Positions 29,023 to 38,284 of a stretch of DNA of 64,000 nucleotides are shown here, in pieces (within the stretch, counting starts at the first letter, position 1; the number at the start of each line of letters is the position of its first letter). The DNA comes from Mycobacterium parmense (lineage in GTDB: Bacteria > Actinomycetota > Actinomycetes > Mycobacteriales > Mycobacteriaceae). The translations under genes were made by a program, and so were the position numbers. Location of the stretch: contig NZ_AP022614.1 in the NCBI RefSeq assembly GCF_010730575.1, positions 3,224,001-3,288,000 of the forward strand, in the 5' to 3' direction. Under the pieces are notes generated by a model. That model made no database searches. It was not told the origin of the DNA and saw only the letters and a program-made list of their open reading frames with translations.

Positions 29023-30405
29023 CTAGTGCGCGAAGTGCTGGGCCTCGTAATGGCCGCCAGGCTTGAGCTTGTCCAGCGAGGCCAGCGCGGTGCGGGCGTC
29101 GTCGTGCAACGCGCGGGCCAGGTCGGCGGAGAGGCCCTCGCGGACCACGATGCGCAGCACCGACACGTCGGTGGCGTTGTCGGGCATCGTGTAGGCGGGC
29201 ACCTGCCAACCGAAACTCCGCAGCTCGTGGGAGACGTCGAACTCGGTGTAGCCGCGGTTCCCGGCGAGCCGGAAGGCGACCACCGGTATCGCCGACCCGT
29301 CTGAGATCAGTTCGCAGTGATCGCCGACGCGCAGTTGGTGACCCAGCCATTGCGCGGTCGACGACAGCGTCTGCATGACCTGGGTGTAGCCCTCACGGCC
29401 CAGCCGCAGGAAGTTGTAGTACTGGCCGACCACCTGGTTACCGGGGCGGGAGAAGTTCAGCGTGAAGGTCGGCATGTCGCCGCCGAGATAGTTGACGTGG
29501 AAGACCAGGTCCTCGGGCAGATACTCCTTGCTGCGCCACACCACGAACCCGACGCCGGGATAGGTCAGGCCGTACTTGTGGCCGCTGACGTTGATCGACA
29601 CCACCCGGGGCAGCCGGAAGTCCCACCTGAGGTCGGGATGCAGGAAGGGCACCACGAAGCCCCCGCTGGCGGCATCCACGTGCACCGGCACGTCGACGCC
29701 GCCGCCGGCCGCCAACTTGTCCAGCGCCGCACAGATGTCGGCGATGGGCTCGAGTTCGCCGGTGTAGGTGGTGCCCAGGATCGCCACCACGCCGATGGTG
29801 TCCTCGTCGACGGCGTCGACCACCTGCTCCGGGGTGATGATGTAGCGCCCCTCCTCCATCGGCAGGTAGCGGGGCTCGACGTCGAAGTAACGGCAGAACT
29901 TCTCCCACACCACCTGGACGTTGGAGCCCATCACGAGGTTGGGGGTGCGACCCTTCCACTCTTTGCCGACCTTCTCGCGCCACCGCCACTTCATGGCCAG
30001 CCCGCCCAGCATGACCGCCTCGCTGGAGCCGATGGTCGACACGCCGCAGGCGCTCGACGGGTCGTCGTCGCGCAGGTCGTCGGCGTGGAACAGGTCGGCC
30101 ACCATGCACACGCAGCGCTGCTCGATGGCCGCGGTCGCCGGGTACTCGTCCTTGTCGATCATGTTCTTGTCGAACGTTTCGGCCATCAGCCGCCCGGCTT
30201 CGGGGTCCATCCAGGTGGTGACGAAGGTGGCCAGGTTGAGCCGGGAACTGCCGTCGAGCATGAGCTCGTCGTGGATGAACCGGTAGGCGGCTTCGGGGTC
30301 CATCGATTCGTCCGGCAGCCGCAACGCCGGCACCGGCGCGGTGAACATGCGGCCGGTGTAGGCGGGAGCGATGGAGTGCGCGGGCATGGACGGGTGCTGT
30401 GGCAC
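29023..30405 (-). CDS. gadB: Glutamate decarboxylase GadB
   Basis: This PLP enzyme converts glutamate to GABA with proton consumption. The 460-aa protein has the PLP lysine in SINVSGHKYGLTYPG and the typical HVDAASGGFVVPF, TIGSSEAVMLGGLAMKW and NFSRPGNQVVGQYY segments. The start is GTG 30405, placed by AAAGGA seven bases upstream. It follows nnr by 13 bp and belongs to the same minus-strand transcript. The gene corresponds to Rv3432c; the M. tuberculosis PPE/transposase-rich block that separates alr from gadB is absent here. Confidence 0.95.
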   Translation of the reverse strand: MPQHPSMPAHSIAPAYTGRMFTAPVPALRLPDESMDPEAAYRFIHDELMLDGSSRLNLATFVTTWMDPEAGRLMAETFDKNMIDKDEYPATAAIEQRCVCMVADLFHADDLRDDDPSSACGVSTIGSSEAVMLGGLAMKWRWREKVGKEWKGRTPNLVMGSNVQVVWEKFCRYFDVEPRYLPMEEGRYIITPEQVVDAVDEDTIGVVAILGTTYTGELEPIADICAALDKLAAGGGVDVPVHVDAASGGFVVPFLHPDLRWDFRLPRVVSINVSGHKYGLTYPGVGFVVWRSKEYLPEDLVFHVNYLGGDMPTFTLNFSRPGNQVVGQYYNFLRLGREGYTQVMQTLSSTAQWLGHQLRVGDHCELISDGSAIPVVAFRLAGNRGYTEFDVSHELRSFGWQVPAYTMPDNATDVSVLRIVVREGLSADLARALHDDARTALASLDKLKPGGHYEAQHFAH

Positions 30406-30418
30406 GTGGTGATCCTTT

Positions 30419-31840
30419 CTAAAGGGCGGCCAGGGCCGCCCGGATGTGCGGCACGATGCGCGACGCCGACGTGGGCACCTCGCGCGGGCCAGGGTCGGCG
30501 GCCGAGCGCTCCGCCGCGTGCGCGTGAACGAAGGCCGCCGCCGCGGCCGCCTCCGCGGCCGGCAGGCCCGCCGCCAGCAGCGCACCGATCATTCCGGACA
30601 GGACGTCGCCGGAACCGGCGGTCGCCGCCCACGACTGCCCGGCCGGGTTGAGGTAAACCGGGCCACCCGGGTCGGCGACCACGGTGACGTTGCCCTTGAG
30701 CAGCACCGTCGCGCCGAACGTGTCGGCCAGCTTGCGGCAGGCCCCGACGCGGTCGTCCCCCGGCGGGTTACCCGCCAGGCGGGCGTATTCACCCGCGTGG
30801 GGGGTGAGGACCGTCGGTGCCGTCCGGTTCGCCACCAGCTCGGGGTGGGCGGCCAGGATGGTCAGGCCGTCGGCGTCCACGATCACCGGCAGGTCGGTTT
30901 CCAGCGCGAACCACAACGCCGCCGCGCCGGCCTCGTCGGTGCCCAGGCCGGGCCCCACGATCCAGGCCTGCACCCGGCCGGCCGACGCCGGAGTGGGCGA
31001 CGCGATCACCTCGGGCCACACGGCGAGCACCTCGCGGTGAGCGCTGCCCGCGTAGCGGACCATCCCGGAGGTGGCCGCGACCGCGGCGCCGGTGCACAGC
31101 ACGGCCGCGCCCGGATACGTCGACGAGCCGGCCATCACGCCGGTCACGCCCTGGGTGTACTTGTCGTCGCGGGGGCCCGGGACCGGCCAGCGAGCCACGA
31201 CGTCGGCGGCCTCGAAACCCAGGACGTCGGTCGGCGGCAGGTCGAGCCCGATGTCGATCAGTTCCACGCGGCCGCAGTCGGCCAGCGCGTGCACCGGCTT
31301 GAGCCCGCCGAAGGTGACCGTCAGCGCGGCGTGCACCGCCGGTCCGGTGATCGCACCGGTCGCCACGTCGATGCCGCTGGGGCTGTCGACGGCGACCACC
31401 GGAATCCCCGCCCGGTCGACCGCCGAGAACACGTCGGCCGCGGCCGGCCGCAGCGAACCCGAACCGGAGATGCCGACCACCCCGTCGATCACGAGATCGG
31501 TTCCCAGACAGACTTTTTCGACGACGCGCCCGCCGGCTTTGCGGAATGCCGCCAGTCCCTTGCGGTGGACGCGGTCGGGGCTGAGCAGCACCGCGTCGGC
31601 GGCCGCGCCGCGCCGGCGCACGAAGGTCGCCGCCCACAGCGCGTCGCCGCCGTTGTCCCCGGAGCCGACGACCGCGCACACCCGCCTCCCGGCGACCCCT
31701 CCGGTGCGGGCGGTCAGCTCGCCGACGATCTCGGTGGCCAGCCCGAAGGCGGCGCGCCGCATCAGGGCACCGTCGGGCAGGGCGGCCAGCAGCGGCGCTT
31801 CGGCCGCGCGGATCGCGTCCACGGAGTAGTAGTGCCGCAT
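30419..31840 (-). CDS. nnr: Bifunctional NAD(P)HX epimerase/dehydratase Nnr
   Basis: The protein repairs hydrated NADH and NADPH. The N-terminal epimerase domain (YjeF_N, residues about 1-215) has VGSGDNGGDALWAATF and VDSPSGIDVATG. The C-terminal ADP-dependent dehydratase is ribokinase-like, with IVGPGLGTDEAG, VLTPHAGEYARL, LLKGNVTVVADP and TAGSGDVLSGMIGALLAAGL. ATG 31840 (MRHYYSV) gives 473 aa, matching Rv3433c; ATG 31852 would add four residues. It follows the rhomboid-like gene and is followed by gadB at 13 bp. Confidence 0.95.
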   Translation of the reverse strand: MRHYYSVDAIRAAEAPLLAALPDGALMRRAAFGLATEIVGELTARTGGVAGRRVCAVVGSGDNGGDALWAATFVRRRGAAADAVLLSPDRVHRKGLAAFRKAGGRVVEKVCLGTDLVIDGVVGISGSGSLRPAAADVFSAVDRAGIPVVAVDSPSGIDVATGAITGPAVHAALTVTFGGLKPVHALADCGRVELIDIGLDLPPTDVLGFEAADVVARWPVPGPRDDKYTQGVTGVMAGSSTYPGAAVLCTGAAVAATSGMVRYAGSAHREVLAVWPEVIASPTPASAGRVQAWIVGPGLGTDEAGAAALWFALETDLPVIVDADGLTILAAHPELVANRTAPTVLTPHAGEYARLAGNPPGDDRVGACRKLADTFGATVLLKGNVTVVADPGGPVYLNPAGQSWAATAGSGDVLSGMIGALLAAGLPAAEAAAAAAFVHAHAAERSAADPGPREVPTSASRIVPHIRAALAAL

Positions 31841-31892
31841 CAACGCAAGCATCCCATGCCGGGCCGCGATCAGACCACGCCACCGCCTGCGG

Positions 31893-32606
31893 TCAGGCGG
31901 AACCCTCCGAGGAGCCGCCCCGGCGCATCATCGCCTTGACCCGGGCCGGGCTGAGCTGCCCACCCTTCTTGGTGCGGGTCATCGGGTAGAAGCACAACCC
32001 GATGAGGATCGAGGTGAAGTGCCCGATCGCGGTGAAGTTCAGCTCGATGCGGTCCATGGTCAGCAGCGGGAAGCCGAAGATGACGAACAGGATCGCGAGG
32101 TAGCCCCAGCGCCACGGACGCGCGATGTGGTAGGTCAGCACGGCCATCACGCCGACCAGGAAGTAGCTGACGCCGATGTCGCGGGCGTGCACCAGCCGTT
32201 CGGCGGCGTCGTGCTCCTCGATCGCGAAGTACAGCAGGCTTTCGCTGATGTAGGTGGACAGGATGTGGGCGGACAATCCCACCGTGAGCCAGCGCAATTG
32301 GCCGAGCCAGTGCTCGGCCGGCGCCAGAAACAGGGTGAACAGCAGCAGGTAGGGCTCGAGCTCCTTGCCGTCGATCCACAGCAGGCTGGAGAACAGCACG
32401 TCGAGCGGGTCGCGCGCCAGCGCGTGGATGTTCGTGGAGTGGTGCAGCAGCATCGCGTGCAGCTCCCGCTTGGGGAGTTCGTTTTGGACGATCGTGGTGA
32501 TCGCCAGCACCACCAGCCAGCCGTAGGTCAGCGGTGCGTTGCTGACGAAGTGCCAGACCACGAGGCCGATGCCCCGCAGCCGCCCCCGCACCGACGAATT
32601 CGCCAC
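31893..32606 (-). CDS. Rhomboid-like integral membrane protein
   Basis: This 237-aa protein has about six membrane helices. The features of a rhomboid intramembrane serine protease can be seen: a helix with DIGVSYFLVG (candidate nucleophile S147 in a GxSx motif), a last helix with IGHFTSILIG (candidate H196, spacing HxxSxxxG) and a histidine in LSAHILSTYI. This suggests the Ser/His dyad is kept, although the GxSG motif is altered to GVSY. It corresponds to Rv3434c. GTG 32606 is preceded by GAAGG. It sits in the glmS to gadB run; targets are unknown. Confidence 0.75.
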   Translation of the reverse strand: MANSSVRGRLRGIGLVVWHFVSNAPLTYGWLVVLAITTIVQNELPKRELHAMLLHHSTNIHALARDPLDVLFSSLLWIDGKELEPYLLLFTLFLAPAEHWLGQLRWLTVGLSAHILSTYISESLLYFAIEEHDAAERLVHARDIGVSYFLVGVMAVLTYHIARPWRWGYLAILFVIFGFPLLTMDRIELNFTAIGHFTSILIGLCFYPMTRTKKGGQLSPARVKAMMRRGGSSEGSA

Positions 32607-32657
32607 CCGTTAACCTTCGCACGCCGTGCGGCGGGAGGTGAACTTCGGGCGCACGCG

Positions 32658-33506
32658 TCAGGCCGGCTTGTCGGCGTCGGGCCGCAGGTGCCGCCACCAG
32701 CAGCTGATGTAGAGCGACATCGCGACCGCCAGGGCGACCAGCACCCAGATGACGACGGTGAGGTCGATCCAGCTGCCGAACGGCGGCGAGCCGGGCAGCG
32801 CGTTGCGCAGCGGCACGACCGCGAACAGCATCGCCCCGTACCAGGTCGTCATCGGCGGCTGGAATTTGCGCCGGTCACGCACCGTCTGGATCGCGACGAA
32901 CAGGGCCAGGACGGCGATGGTGACCAGGACGCCGATGACCACGATCGCGAACGCCGCCGTGCTCGGCGCCCGGCGCAGGTTGAGCCGGTAGGGGGCGTTG
33001 TCGCTGGGCTTGCTGGCGCCGACCTGCCAGCCGGACAGGTGGTCGACGAAGGTCACGGGCACGAGTTCGGGCGTGGTGCCGCCGCCGTGGAAAAGCTGCA
33101 CCTCGATCGGTCCGGAGCGGTAGTGGTCGAAGGGCCAGCGCTCGAGGTGGCCGGCGAGGGTCAGCGGGACGGGGAAGACGCCGGGCAGCATGCCCCTGGT
33201 GTACTCGCGGTGGGTGGGCGCGGCGGCGGACCTGACCCGAAGCGTGAGGTCTTCCTTGAGCCGGTGGGTCAGCGGATCCAGCAGCGCGGGGCCGGGCAGC
33301 ACGGCCAGGTTGGCGACGACCGCGCTGTAGTTCGGCTGCATCTCTTCGACGCTCAGCGTCGCCGTGGTCCCGTCGCTGCCGGCCGGACCGTCGAAGACGT
33401 TGGTCGCCGAACTGCTGCGGGCGTAGAACATCAGCGACGCGGCGTAAGCCCCGACGATGACGACGACCAGACTGACGATGCCGAAACGCGTGACGGCCGT
33501 TCGCAT
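32658..33506 (-). CDS. DUF4436 membrane protein (Rv3435c-like)
   Basis: The 282-aa protein has an N-terminal membrane helix (FGIVSLVVVIVGAYAASLMF) and an extracytoplasmic domain of about 150 residues (YSAVVANLAVLPGPALLD, LAGHLERWPFDHYRSGPIEV). Three further helices follow near the C-terminus (STAAFAIVVIGVLVTIAVLA, MLFAVVPLRNALPGSPPFGSW, LTVVIWVLVALAVAMSLYI). The PFDHY segment is a conserved mark of DUF4436. Function is not known. It lies between glmS and the rhomboid-like gene with 50-85 bp gaps and is likely co-transcribed. Confidence 0.88.
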   Translation of the reverse strand: MRTAVTRFGIVSLVVVIVGAYAASLMFYARSSSATNVFDGPAGSDGTTATLSVEEMQPNYSAVVANLAVLPGPALLDPLTHRLKEDLTLRVRSAAAPTHREYTRGMLPGVFPVPLTLAGHLERWPFDHYRSGPIEVQLFHGGGTTPELVPVTFVDHLSGWQVGASKPSDNAPYRLNLRRAPSTAAFAIVVIGVLVTIAVLALFVAIQTVRDRRKFQPPMTTWYGAMLFAVVPLRNALPGSPPFGSWIDLTVVIWVLVALAVAMSLYISCWWRHLRPDADKPA

Positions 33507-33590
33507 TTGTCCTCCCCGGGGCGTGCTTCAACGGGGAATCTAATGCAACCGCCGCGTGCCCGTCGGCCGAACCGCCGAAGCGGCGCCCGG

Positions 33591-35459
33591 CTACTCGACC
33601 GTGACGGACTTGGCGAGGTTGCGCGGCTTGTCGACGTCGTACCCGCGCGCCTGGGCCACCGACGCGGCGAACACCTGCAGCGGGATGGTCGACAGCAGCG
33701 GCTGCAGAAGCGTTGACACCGAAGGGATTTCGATCAGGTGGTCGGCGTAGGGTCGCACGGTGTCGTCGCCCTCCTCGGCGATCACGATGGTGATCGCGCC
33801 GCGGGCCTGGATCTCGCGGATGTTGGACAGCAGCTTGGCGTGCAGGGTGGCCTGACCCTTGGGCGAGGGCATGACGACGATCACCGGCAGGTCGTCCTCG
33901 ATGAGCGCGATCGGGCCGTGCTTGAGCTCGCCGGCGGCGAACCCCTCGGCGTGCATGTAGGCCAGCTCCTTGAGTTTCAGCGCGCCTTCCAGCGCCACCG
34001 GGTAGCCGACGTGACGGCCCAGAAACAGCACGGTGGACGACTGGGCGAACCGGTATGCCAGGGCGGCCACCGGCTCGACCGTCGCCAGTACCCGGGCCAC
34101 CAGGTCCGGCATCGCCTCGAGCTCGGAATACTCGCGCTCCACCTCGTCGGGGTACTTGGTGCCGCGGGCCTGCGCCAGCGCCAGGCCGACCAGATAGTTG
34201 GCGGTGATCTGCGCCAAAAACGTCTTCGTCGACGCCACGCCGATCTCCGGGCCGGCGCGCGTGTAGAGCACCGCATCACACTCGCGCGGAATCTGCGAGC
34301 CGTTGGTGTTGCAGATGGCCAGCACCTTGGCCTTTTGTTCCTTTGCGTGCCGGACGGCTTCGAGGGTGTCGGCGGTTTCCCCGGACTGGGAGATGGCCAC
34401 CACCAGGGTGCTGCGGTCGAGCACCGGGTCGCGGTAACGGAATTCGCTGGCGAGCTCGACCTCCACCGGCAGCCGCGTCCAGTGCTCGATCGCGTACTTG
34501 GCCAGCAGCCCGGAGTGGTACGCGGTGCCGCAGGCGACGACGAAGACCTTGTCGACTTCGCGCAGCTCCTGGTCGGAGAGCCGCTGCTCGTCGAGGACGA
34601 TGCGGCCGTCGGCGAAGTGACCGAGCAGCGTGTCGGCCACGGCGGCGGGCTGCTCGGCGATCTCCTTGAGCATGAAGTACTCGTAACCGCCTTTCTCGGC
34701 GGCGGCCAGGTCCCAGTCGATGTGAAAACGGCGGGCGTTCGCGGCGTCGTCGTTGCCGGCGAAGTCGGTGATCCGGTAACCGTCCGCGGTGATCACCACG
34801 GCCTGGTCCTGGCCGAGTTCGACGGCCTCGCGGGTGTGCGGGATGAACGCCGCGACGTCGGAGCCGACGAACATCTCGCCGTCGCCGATCCCGACGACCA
34901 GCGGCGTGGACCGGCGCGCGGCGACGATGGTGCCGGGCTCGTCGGCGTTGGCGAACACCAGCGTGAAGTGGCCCTCCAGCCGGCGCAGGACAGCCAACAC
35001 GGACGCGGTGAAGTCGCCGGCGGTCTCGCCGTGCCGGTAGGCCCACGCCACCAGGTGCACGGCCACCTCGGTGTCGGTGTCACTGGCGAACTCGACGCCG
35101 GAAGCCTCGAGCTCCTGGCGCAGCGCGGCGTAGTTCTCGATGATGCCGTTGTGGACCACCGCGATCTTGCCGGCGGCGTCGCGGTGCGGGTGCGCGTTGC
35201 GGTCGGTGGGACGTCCGTGGGTGGCCCAGCGGGTATGGCCGAGGCCGGTGGCGCCCGCCAGGGACTCCGGCGGCATCTCCGCCACCGCTTCCTCGAGGTT
35301 CGCCAGCCGGCCGGCGCGGCGGCTCACGGTGAGCCTGCCCGTGTCGTCCACCAACGCGATGCCCGAGGAGTCGTAGCCGCGGTATTCCATCCGGTGCAGC
35401 GCATCCATGACGACCTTGCAGGCAGGCCGCTGCCCGACGTAGCCGACGATTCCGCACAT
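33591..35459 (-). CDS. glmS: Glutamine-fructose-6-phosphate aminotransferase GlmS
   Basis: It makes glucosamine 6-phosphate for cell-wall UDP-GlcNAc. The 622-aa protein starts MCGIVGYVGQRPA, with Cys2 as the glutaminase nucleophile. The N-terminal Ntn domain has GLGHTRWATHGRPT. Two SIS domains follow (VACGTAYHSGLLAKY, VAISQSGETADTLEA, VLFLGRHVGYPVALEGALKLKELAYMHAEG), and it ends in PRNLAKSVTVE. The true start is ATG 35459. No glmS ribozyme is recognisable in the leader. It works in one pathway with GlmM encoded 5 kb away. Confidence 0.97.
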   Translation of the reverse strand: MCGIVGYVGQRPACKVVMDALHRMEYRGYDSSGIALVDDTGRLTVSRRAGRLANLEEAVAEMPPESLAGATGLGHTRWATHGRPTDRNAHPHRDAAGKIAVVHNGIIENYAALRQELEASGVEFASDTDTEVAVHLVAWAYRHGETAGDFTASVLAVLRRLEGHFTLVFANADEPGTIVAARRSTPLVVGIGDGEMFVGSDVAAFIPHTREAVELGQDQAVVITADGYRITDFAGNDDAANARRFHIDWDLAAAEKGGYEYFMLKEIAEQPAAVADTLLGHFADGRIVLDEQRLSDQELREVDKVFVVACGTAYHSGLLAKYAIEHWTRLPVEVELASEFRYRDPVLDRSTLVVAISQSGETADTLEAVRHAKEQKAKVLAICNTNGSQIPRECDAVLYTRAGPEIGVASTKTFLAQITANYLVGLALAQARGTKYPDEVEREYSELEAMPDLVARVLATVEPVAALAYRFAQSSTVLFLGRHVGYPVALEGALKLKELAYMHAEGFAAGELKHGPIALIEDDLPVIVVMPSPKGQATLHAKLLSNIREIQARGAITIVIAEEGDDTVRPYADHLIEIPSVSTLLQPLLSTIPLQVFAASVAQARGYDVDKPRNLAKSVTVE

Positions 35460-36065
35460 TCTGACCAGGGTAGTGCAGTGATCCGCCTGGGCCCGTCCCC
35501 GCGCGGCCGACGCGAGACGGAATCGCGACGGCCCGGGCACGCCGGCGCCGGGCGGGCGGCGGTCGCGGACGCGGGCCGGCCCGGCCTCGCCCGGCCTCAG
35601 CCCGGCACGACTTGGGCGGCCGTTTCGGGCCAATTCATACCGTCTTCATAAACGACCGCAACTCTTTTCACCTGATGTATCTTCGGCGTTTTCGTTGGCG
35701 TCAGTGCCTGAGCATGTTTGCCCTTTAGACTTCCGAATATCAGCCAGAGCTGGCAACCACTTAAGCCAGCGGAAAGGACCCCGGTGTAGACGCCCGCCTG
35801 ATCACGTTGCGGATGGCCGCCAGCGATCGCTTCTCGGTAATCACTATGTAAGACAGCGTTTTACCGTGACACGCGAACCGTGCGGGCCACGCGATTTCTT
35901 TGACGATCTAATTTCGAGCAGACATCAATGCCGATAGTCCAGTTACCGAGTGCCGATTTGCTGAATGCATCGGACAAAAAACGCAAAAGCCATTTATGCC
36001 GGGCATCGATTACTTCTTATCACCCGGTCAATGCGCCGACTCGGCGCCCTCTCAAGGAGACAACC
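35460..36065. other. 606-bp region between divergent glmS and a 71-aa gene; long AT-richer leader
   Basis: The first 180 bp next to glmS are extremely GC-rich. From about 35640 to 36065 composition drops sharply, with several AT-rich patches (AACTCTTTTCACC, GGACAAAAAACGCAAAAGCC). No conserved protein can be read in any frame, and no tRNA, T-box or glmS ribozyme is recognisable. The short ORF opening at 35928 only runs into the downstream gene. A structured leader or small RNA is possible; I cannot assign either. Confidence 0.5.
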
Positions 36066-36281
36066 ATGACCGCTGTCCTCTACGACGACGTTCCCCCCGT
36101 CCCGGCTGCGCCGGCCGCGCCGCACCTGACGCTGGCGCCCGCACCGGCCCCGAAGCGGCACCGCTCACCGATCGGCGGCGGCGACCCACTGGTCGACGGC
36201 GCCGCCCGTTTGCTGAGCATCCCGCTGCGCCAGGTGTACGCCGTGCTGTGGCGCGTGGGCGTCATCGAGGTCACGGCCTGA
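36066..36281 (+). CDS. Small Pro/Ala-rich protein, 71 aa, unknown function
   Basis: The start ATG 36066 is strongly supported by CAAGGAGACAACC just upstream. The N-terminal half is Pro/Ala-rich and disordered (VPPVPAAPAAPHLTLAPAPA). The C-terminal 30 residues (DPLVDGAARLLSIPLRQVYAVLWRVGVIEVTA) look like a compact amphipathic helix pair. No signal peptide or known motif is visible, and I do not recognise a family. It is preceded by an unusually long AT-richer leader, which suggests regulated expression. A hydrolase-like gene follows 59 bp downstream. Confidence 0.75.
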   Translation: MTAVLYDDVPPVPAAPAAPHLTLAPAPAPKRHRSPIGGGDPLVDGAARLLSIPLRQVYAVLWRVGVIEVTA

Positions 36282-36340
36282 GCAGCACGGTGGGCTGTGC
36301 GTTTTCCCGGCGCCGGAGGGCGATGCGCTAACGTCGACGG

Positions 36341-37180
36341 GTGGCCCGCACCCGCAAGCTCGTCGCAGCCCTCAGCCGCCGAGGACCGCACCGGGTTTTG
36401 CGTGGTGACCTGGCCTTTGCCGGACTGCCCGGCGTGGTGTACACCCCGGAAGCCGGCCTGAATCTGCCCGGCGTGGCGTTCGGTCACGACTGGCTTACCG
36501 GCACCGCCCGCTACTCGCGGCTGCTCGAACACCTGGCGTCGTGGGGCATCGTCGCGGGTGCCCCCGACACCCAGCGTGGGGTGGCACCTTCGGTACTGAA
36601 CCTGGCGTTCGACCTCGGCACCGCCCTCGACATCGTGTCGGGCGTGCGCCTCGGCCCGGGGAAGATCAGCGTTCATCCCGCCAGGCTCGGCGTGGCGGGC
36701 CACGGTTTCGGGGCGTCGGCCGCCGTGTTCGCCGCGGCCGGTATGCCCGACAAGCCGGCGGCGGTCGCGGCGATCTTCCCGAAGGTCACCGATCCGCCGG
36801 CCGAGCGGCCGGCCGCGACGCTGAAGGTTCCGGGCTTGATCCTGAGCGCACCGGACGATCCGAAAACCCTGAACGCCGACGCACCCGAGCTGTCCCGCGT
36901 CTGGAAGTCGGCCACGCTGCGCATCGTCAGCAAGGCCCACCCGGCGGGGCTGGCCGAGGGTCGCCGGCTGACCGGCGTCCTTGGCCTGGGCGGTCCACAC
37001 CGGCGCACGCAGCGGTCGGTCCGAGCGCTGTTGACGGGCTATTTGCTGTACACCCTGGGCGGCGACAAGACGTACCGCGATTTCGCCGATCCCGACGTCC
37101 GGCTGCCCAGGACGGACCAGTTGGATCCGGAGGCCGAGTCGGTGCCCCTCGAGGAGAAGATCGTCGCCCTGCTGAAGTGA
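36341..37180 (+). CDS. Dienelactone-hydrolase-like protein lacking the usual nucleophile (Rv3438-like)
   Basis: The 279-aa alpha/beta-hydrolase fold has strand-loop features such as LPGVAFGHDWLTGTARYS and ILSAPDDPKTLNADAPEL (acid region). The expected nucleophile elbow reads VAGHGFGASAA at residues 118-128, so G-H-G-F-G replaces G-x-S/C-x-G. A serine does occur four positions later. KAHPAGLAEGRRL may carry the catalytic histidine. The protein is therefore either inactive as a hydrolase or uses another residue. GTG 36341 begins the frame. It corresponds to Rv3438. Confidence 0.8.
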   Translation: MARTRKLVAALSRRGPHRVLRGDLAFAGLPGVVYTPEAGLNLPGVAFGHDWLTGTARYSRLLEHLASWGIVAGAPDTQRGVAPSVLNLAFDLGTALDIVSGVRLGPGKISVHPARLGVAGHGFGASAAVFAAAGMPDKPAAVAAIFPKVTDPPAERPAATLKVPGLILSAPDDPKTLNADAPELSRVWKSATLRIVSKAHPAGLAEGRRLTGVLGLGGPHRRTQRSVRALLTGYLLYTLGGDKTYRDFADPDVRLPRTDQLDPEAESVPLEEKIVALLK

Positions 37181-37227
37181 CGTGCGTTTCCTTTCCGCTG
37201 CTCGGCGGCCGGCGGGCGTCGTGGTAG

Positions 37228-38280
37228 ATGTCGTGGGTGCGAATCGGGATTGCTCTTGATTACTCGGGCGGGTTTCACGATGCCGTCGAGCGCGTCGTCG
37301 AACTCGAAAAGGCGGGCATCGACGCCGCCGTCGTCGCCGAGGCGTACGCCTTCGACGCAGTCAGCCAGCTCGGCTACCTGGCGGCGAAGACCAACACCGT
37401 CGAGTTGGCGTCCGGGGTGTTCCCCCTCTTCATCCGCACACCGTCGCTGCTGGCGATGACCGCGGCCGGGCTGGACTTCGTGTCCGACGGGCGATTCCGT
37501 CTCGGGATCGGCACCTCCGGCCCTCAGGTGATCGAGGGCTTCCACGGTGTCGAGTTCGACGCTCCGCTGGGCCGCACCCGCGAGGTCGTGGAGATCTGCC
37601 GCCAGGTGTGGCGCCGCGAACGGGTGCAGCATGCCGGTAAGCACTACCAGATCCCGCTGCCCGCGGACCGCGGGACGGGTCTGGGGAAACCGCTGCAGCT
37701 CATCAATCATCCTGTGCGCGAACGTATTCCGATCACTATTGCGGCGCTTGGCCCCAAGAACGTCGAGCTCACCGCCGAGATCGCCGAGGGCTGGCAGCCC
37801 GTGTTCTTTCACCCGGAACGCGCCGCATCGGTGTGGGGCGGGGCGCTCGCTGCCGGCTCCGCGCGGCGTGATCCGGCGCTGGGGCCGCTCGACGTCGTGG
37901 TGCACGCGTCGCTGGCCATCGGGGACGACGTCGGAGACCGGCTGGCCCGGGTGAAACCGCAACTGGCCCTCTACATCGGCGGGATGGGCGCCAAGGGCCG
38001 CAACTTCTACCACCGCCTGGCGACGCGCTACGGGTTCGGCGAGGTCGCCGACCGGATCCAGCAGCTGTACCTGTCCGGCCGCAAGCAGGAGGCCATCGAT
38101 CTGGTGCCCGAAGAGTTGGTGCGGGGCATCTCGCTGGTCGGACCGCGCGGATACGTCGCCGAGCGCCTGGCCGCATTCGCCGCCGCCGGCGTGACGACGC
38201 TTTTGCTGAGCCCACTGGCCGCCGACCGCGACGAGTACGTGCGCTTCGTGAAGGAAGCCTTGGCGCTACGGCCCGCCTGA
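37228..38280 (+). CDS. LLM-class F420-dependent oxidoreductase
   Basis: This 350-aa luciferase-like monooxygenase-family protein begins RIGIALDYSGG and has ELASGVFPLFIRTPSLLAMTAAGLDFVSDGRFRLGIGTSGPQVIEGFHG, the bacterial-luciferase-type barrel, with LGRTREVVEICRQVW and ITIAALGPKNVELTAEIAEGW. Mycobacterial members typically use coenzyme F420 rather than FMN; M. tuberculosis Rv3520c is a close type. The substrate is unknown. GTG 37237 is an alternative start. Its 3' end is 4 bp from the convergent 455-aa gene. Confidence 0.88.
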   Translation: MSWVRIGIALDYSGGFHDAVERVVELEKAGIDAAVVAEAYAFDAVSQLGYLAAKTNTVELASGVFPLFIRTPSLLAMTAAGLDFVSDGRFRLGIGTSGPQVIEGFHGVEFDAPLGRTREVVEICRQVWRRERVQHAGKHYQIPLPADRGTGLGKPLQLINHPVRERIPITIAALGPKNVELTAEIAEGWQPVFFHPERAASVWGGALAAGSARRDPALGPLDVVVHASLAIGDDVGDRLARVKPQLALYIGGMGAKGRNFYHRLATRYGFGEVADRIQQLYLSGRKQEAIDLVPEELVRGISLVGPRGYVAERLAAFAAAGVTTLLLSPLAADRDEYVRFVKEALALRPA

Positions 38281-38284
38281 GCCG

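Noticed and set aside
35460..35660. glmS ribozyme or other known riboswitch
   Set aside because: The leader shows no catalytic core sequence or recognisable conserved box, and the glmS ribozyme is a feature of Firmicutes.
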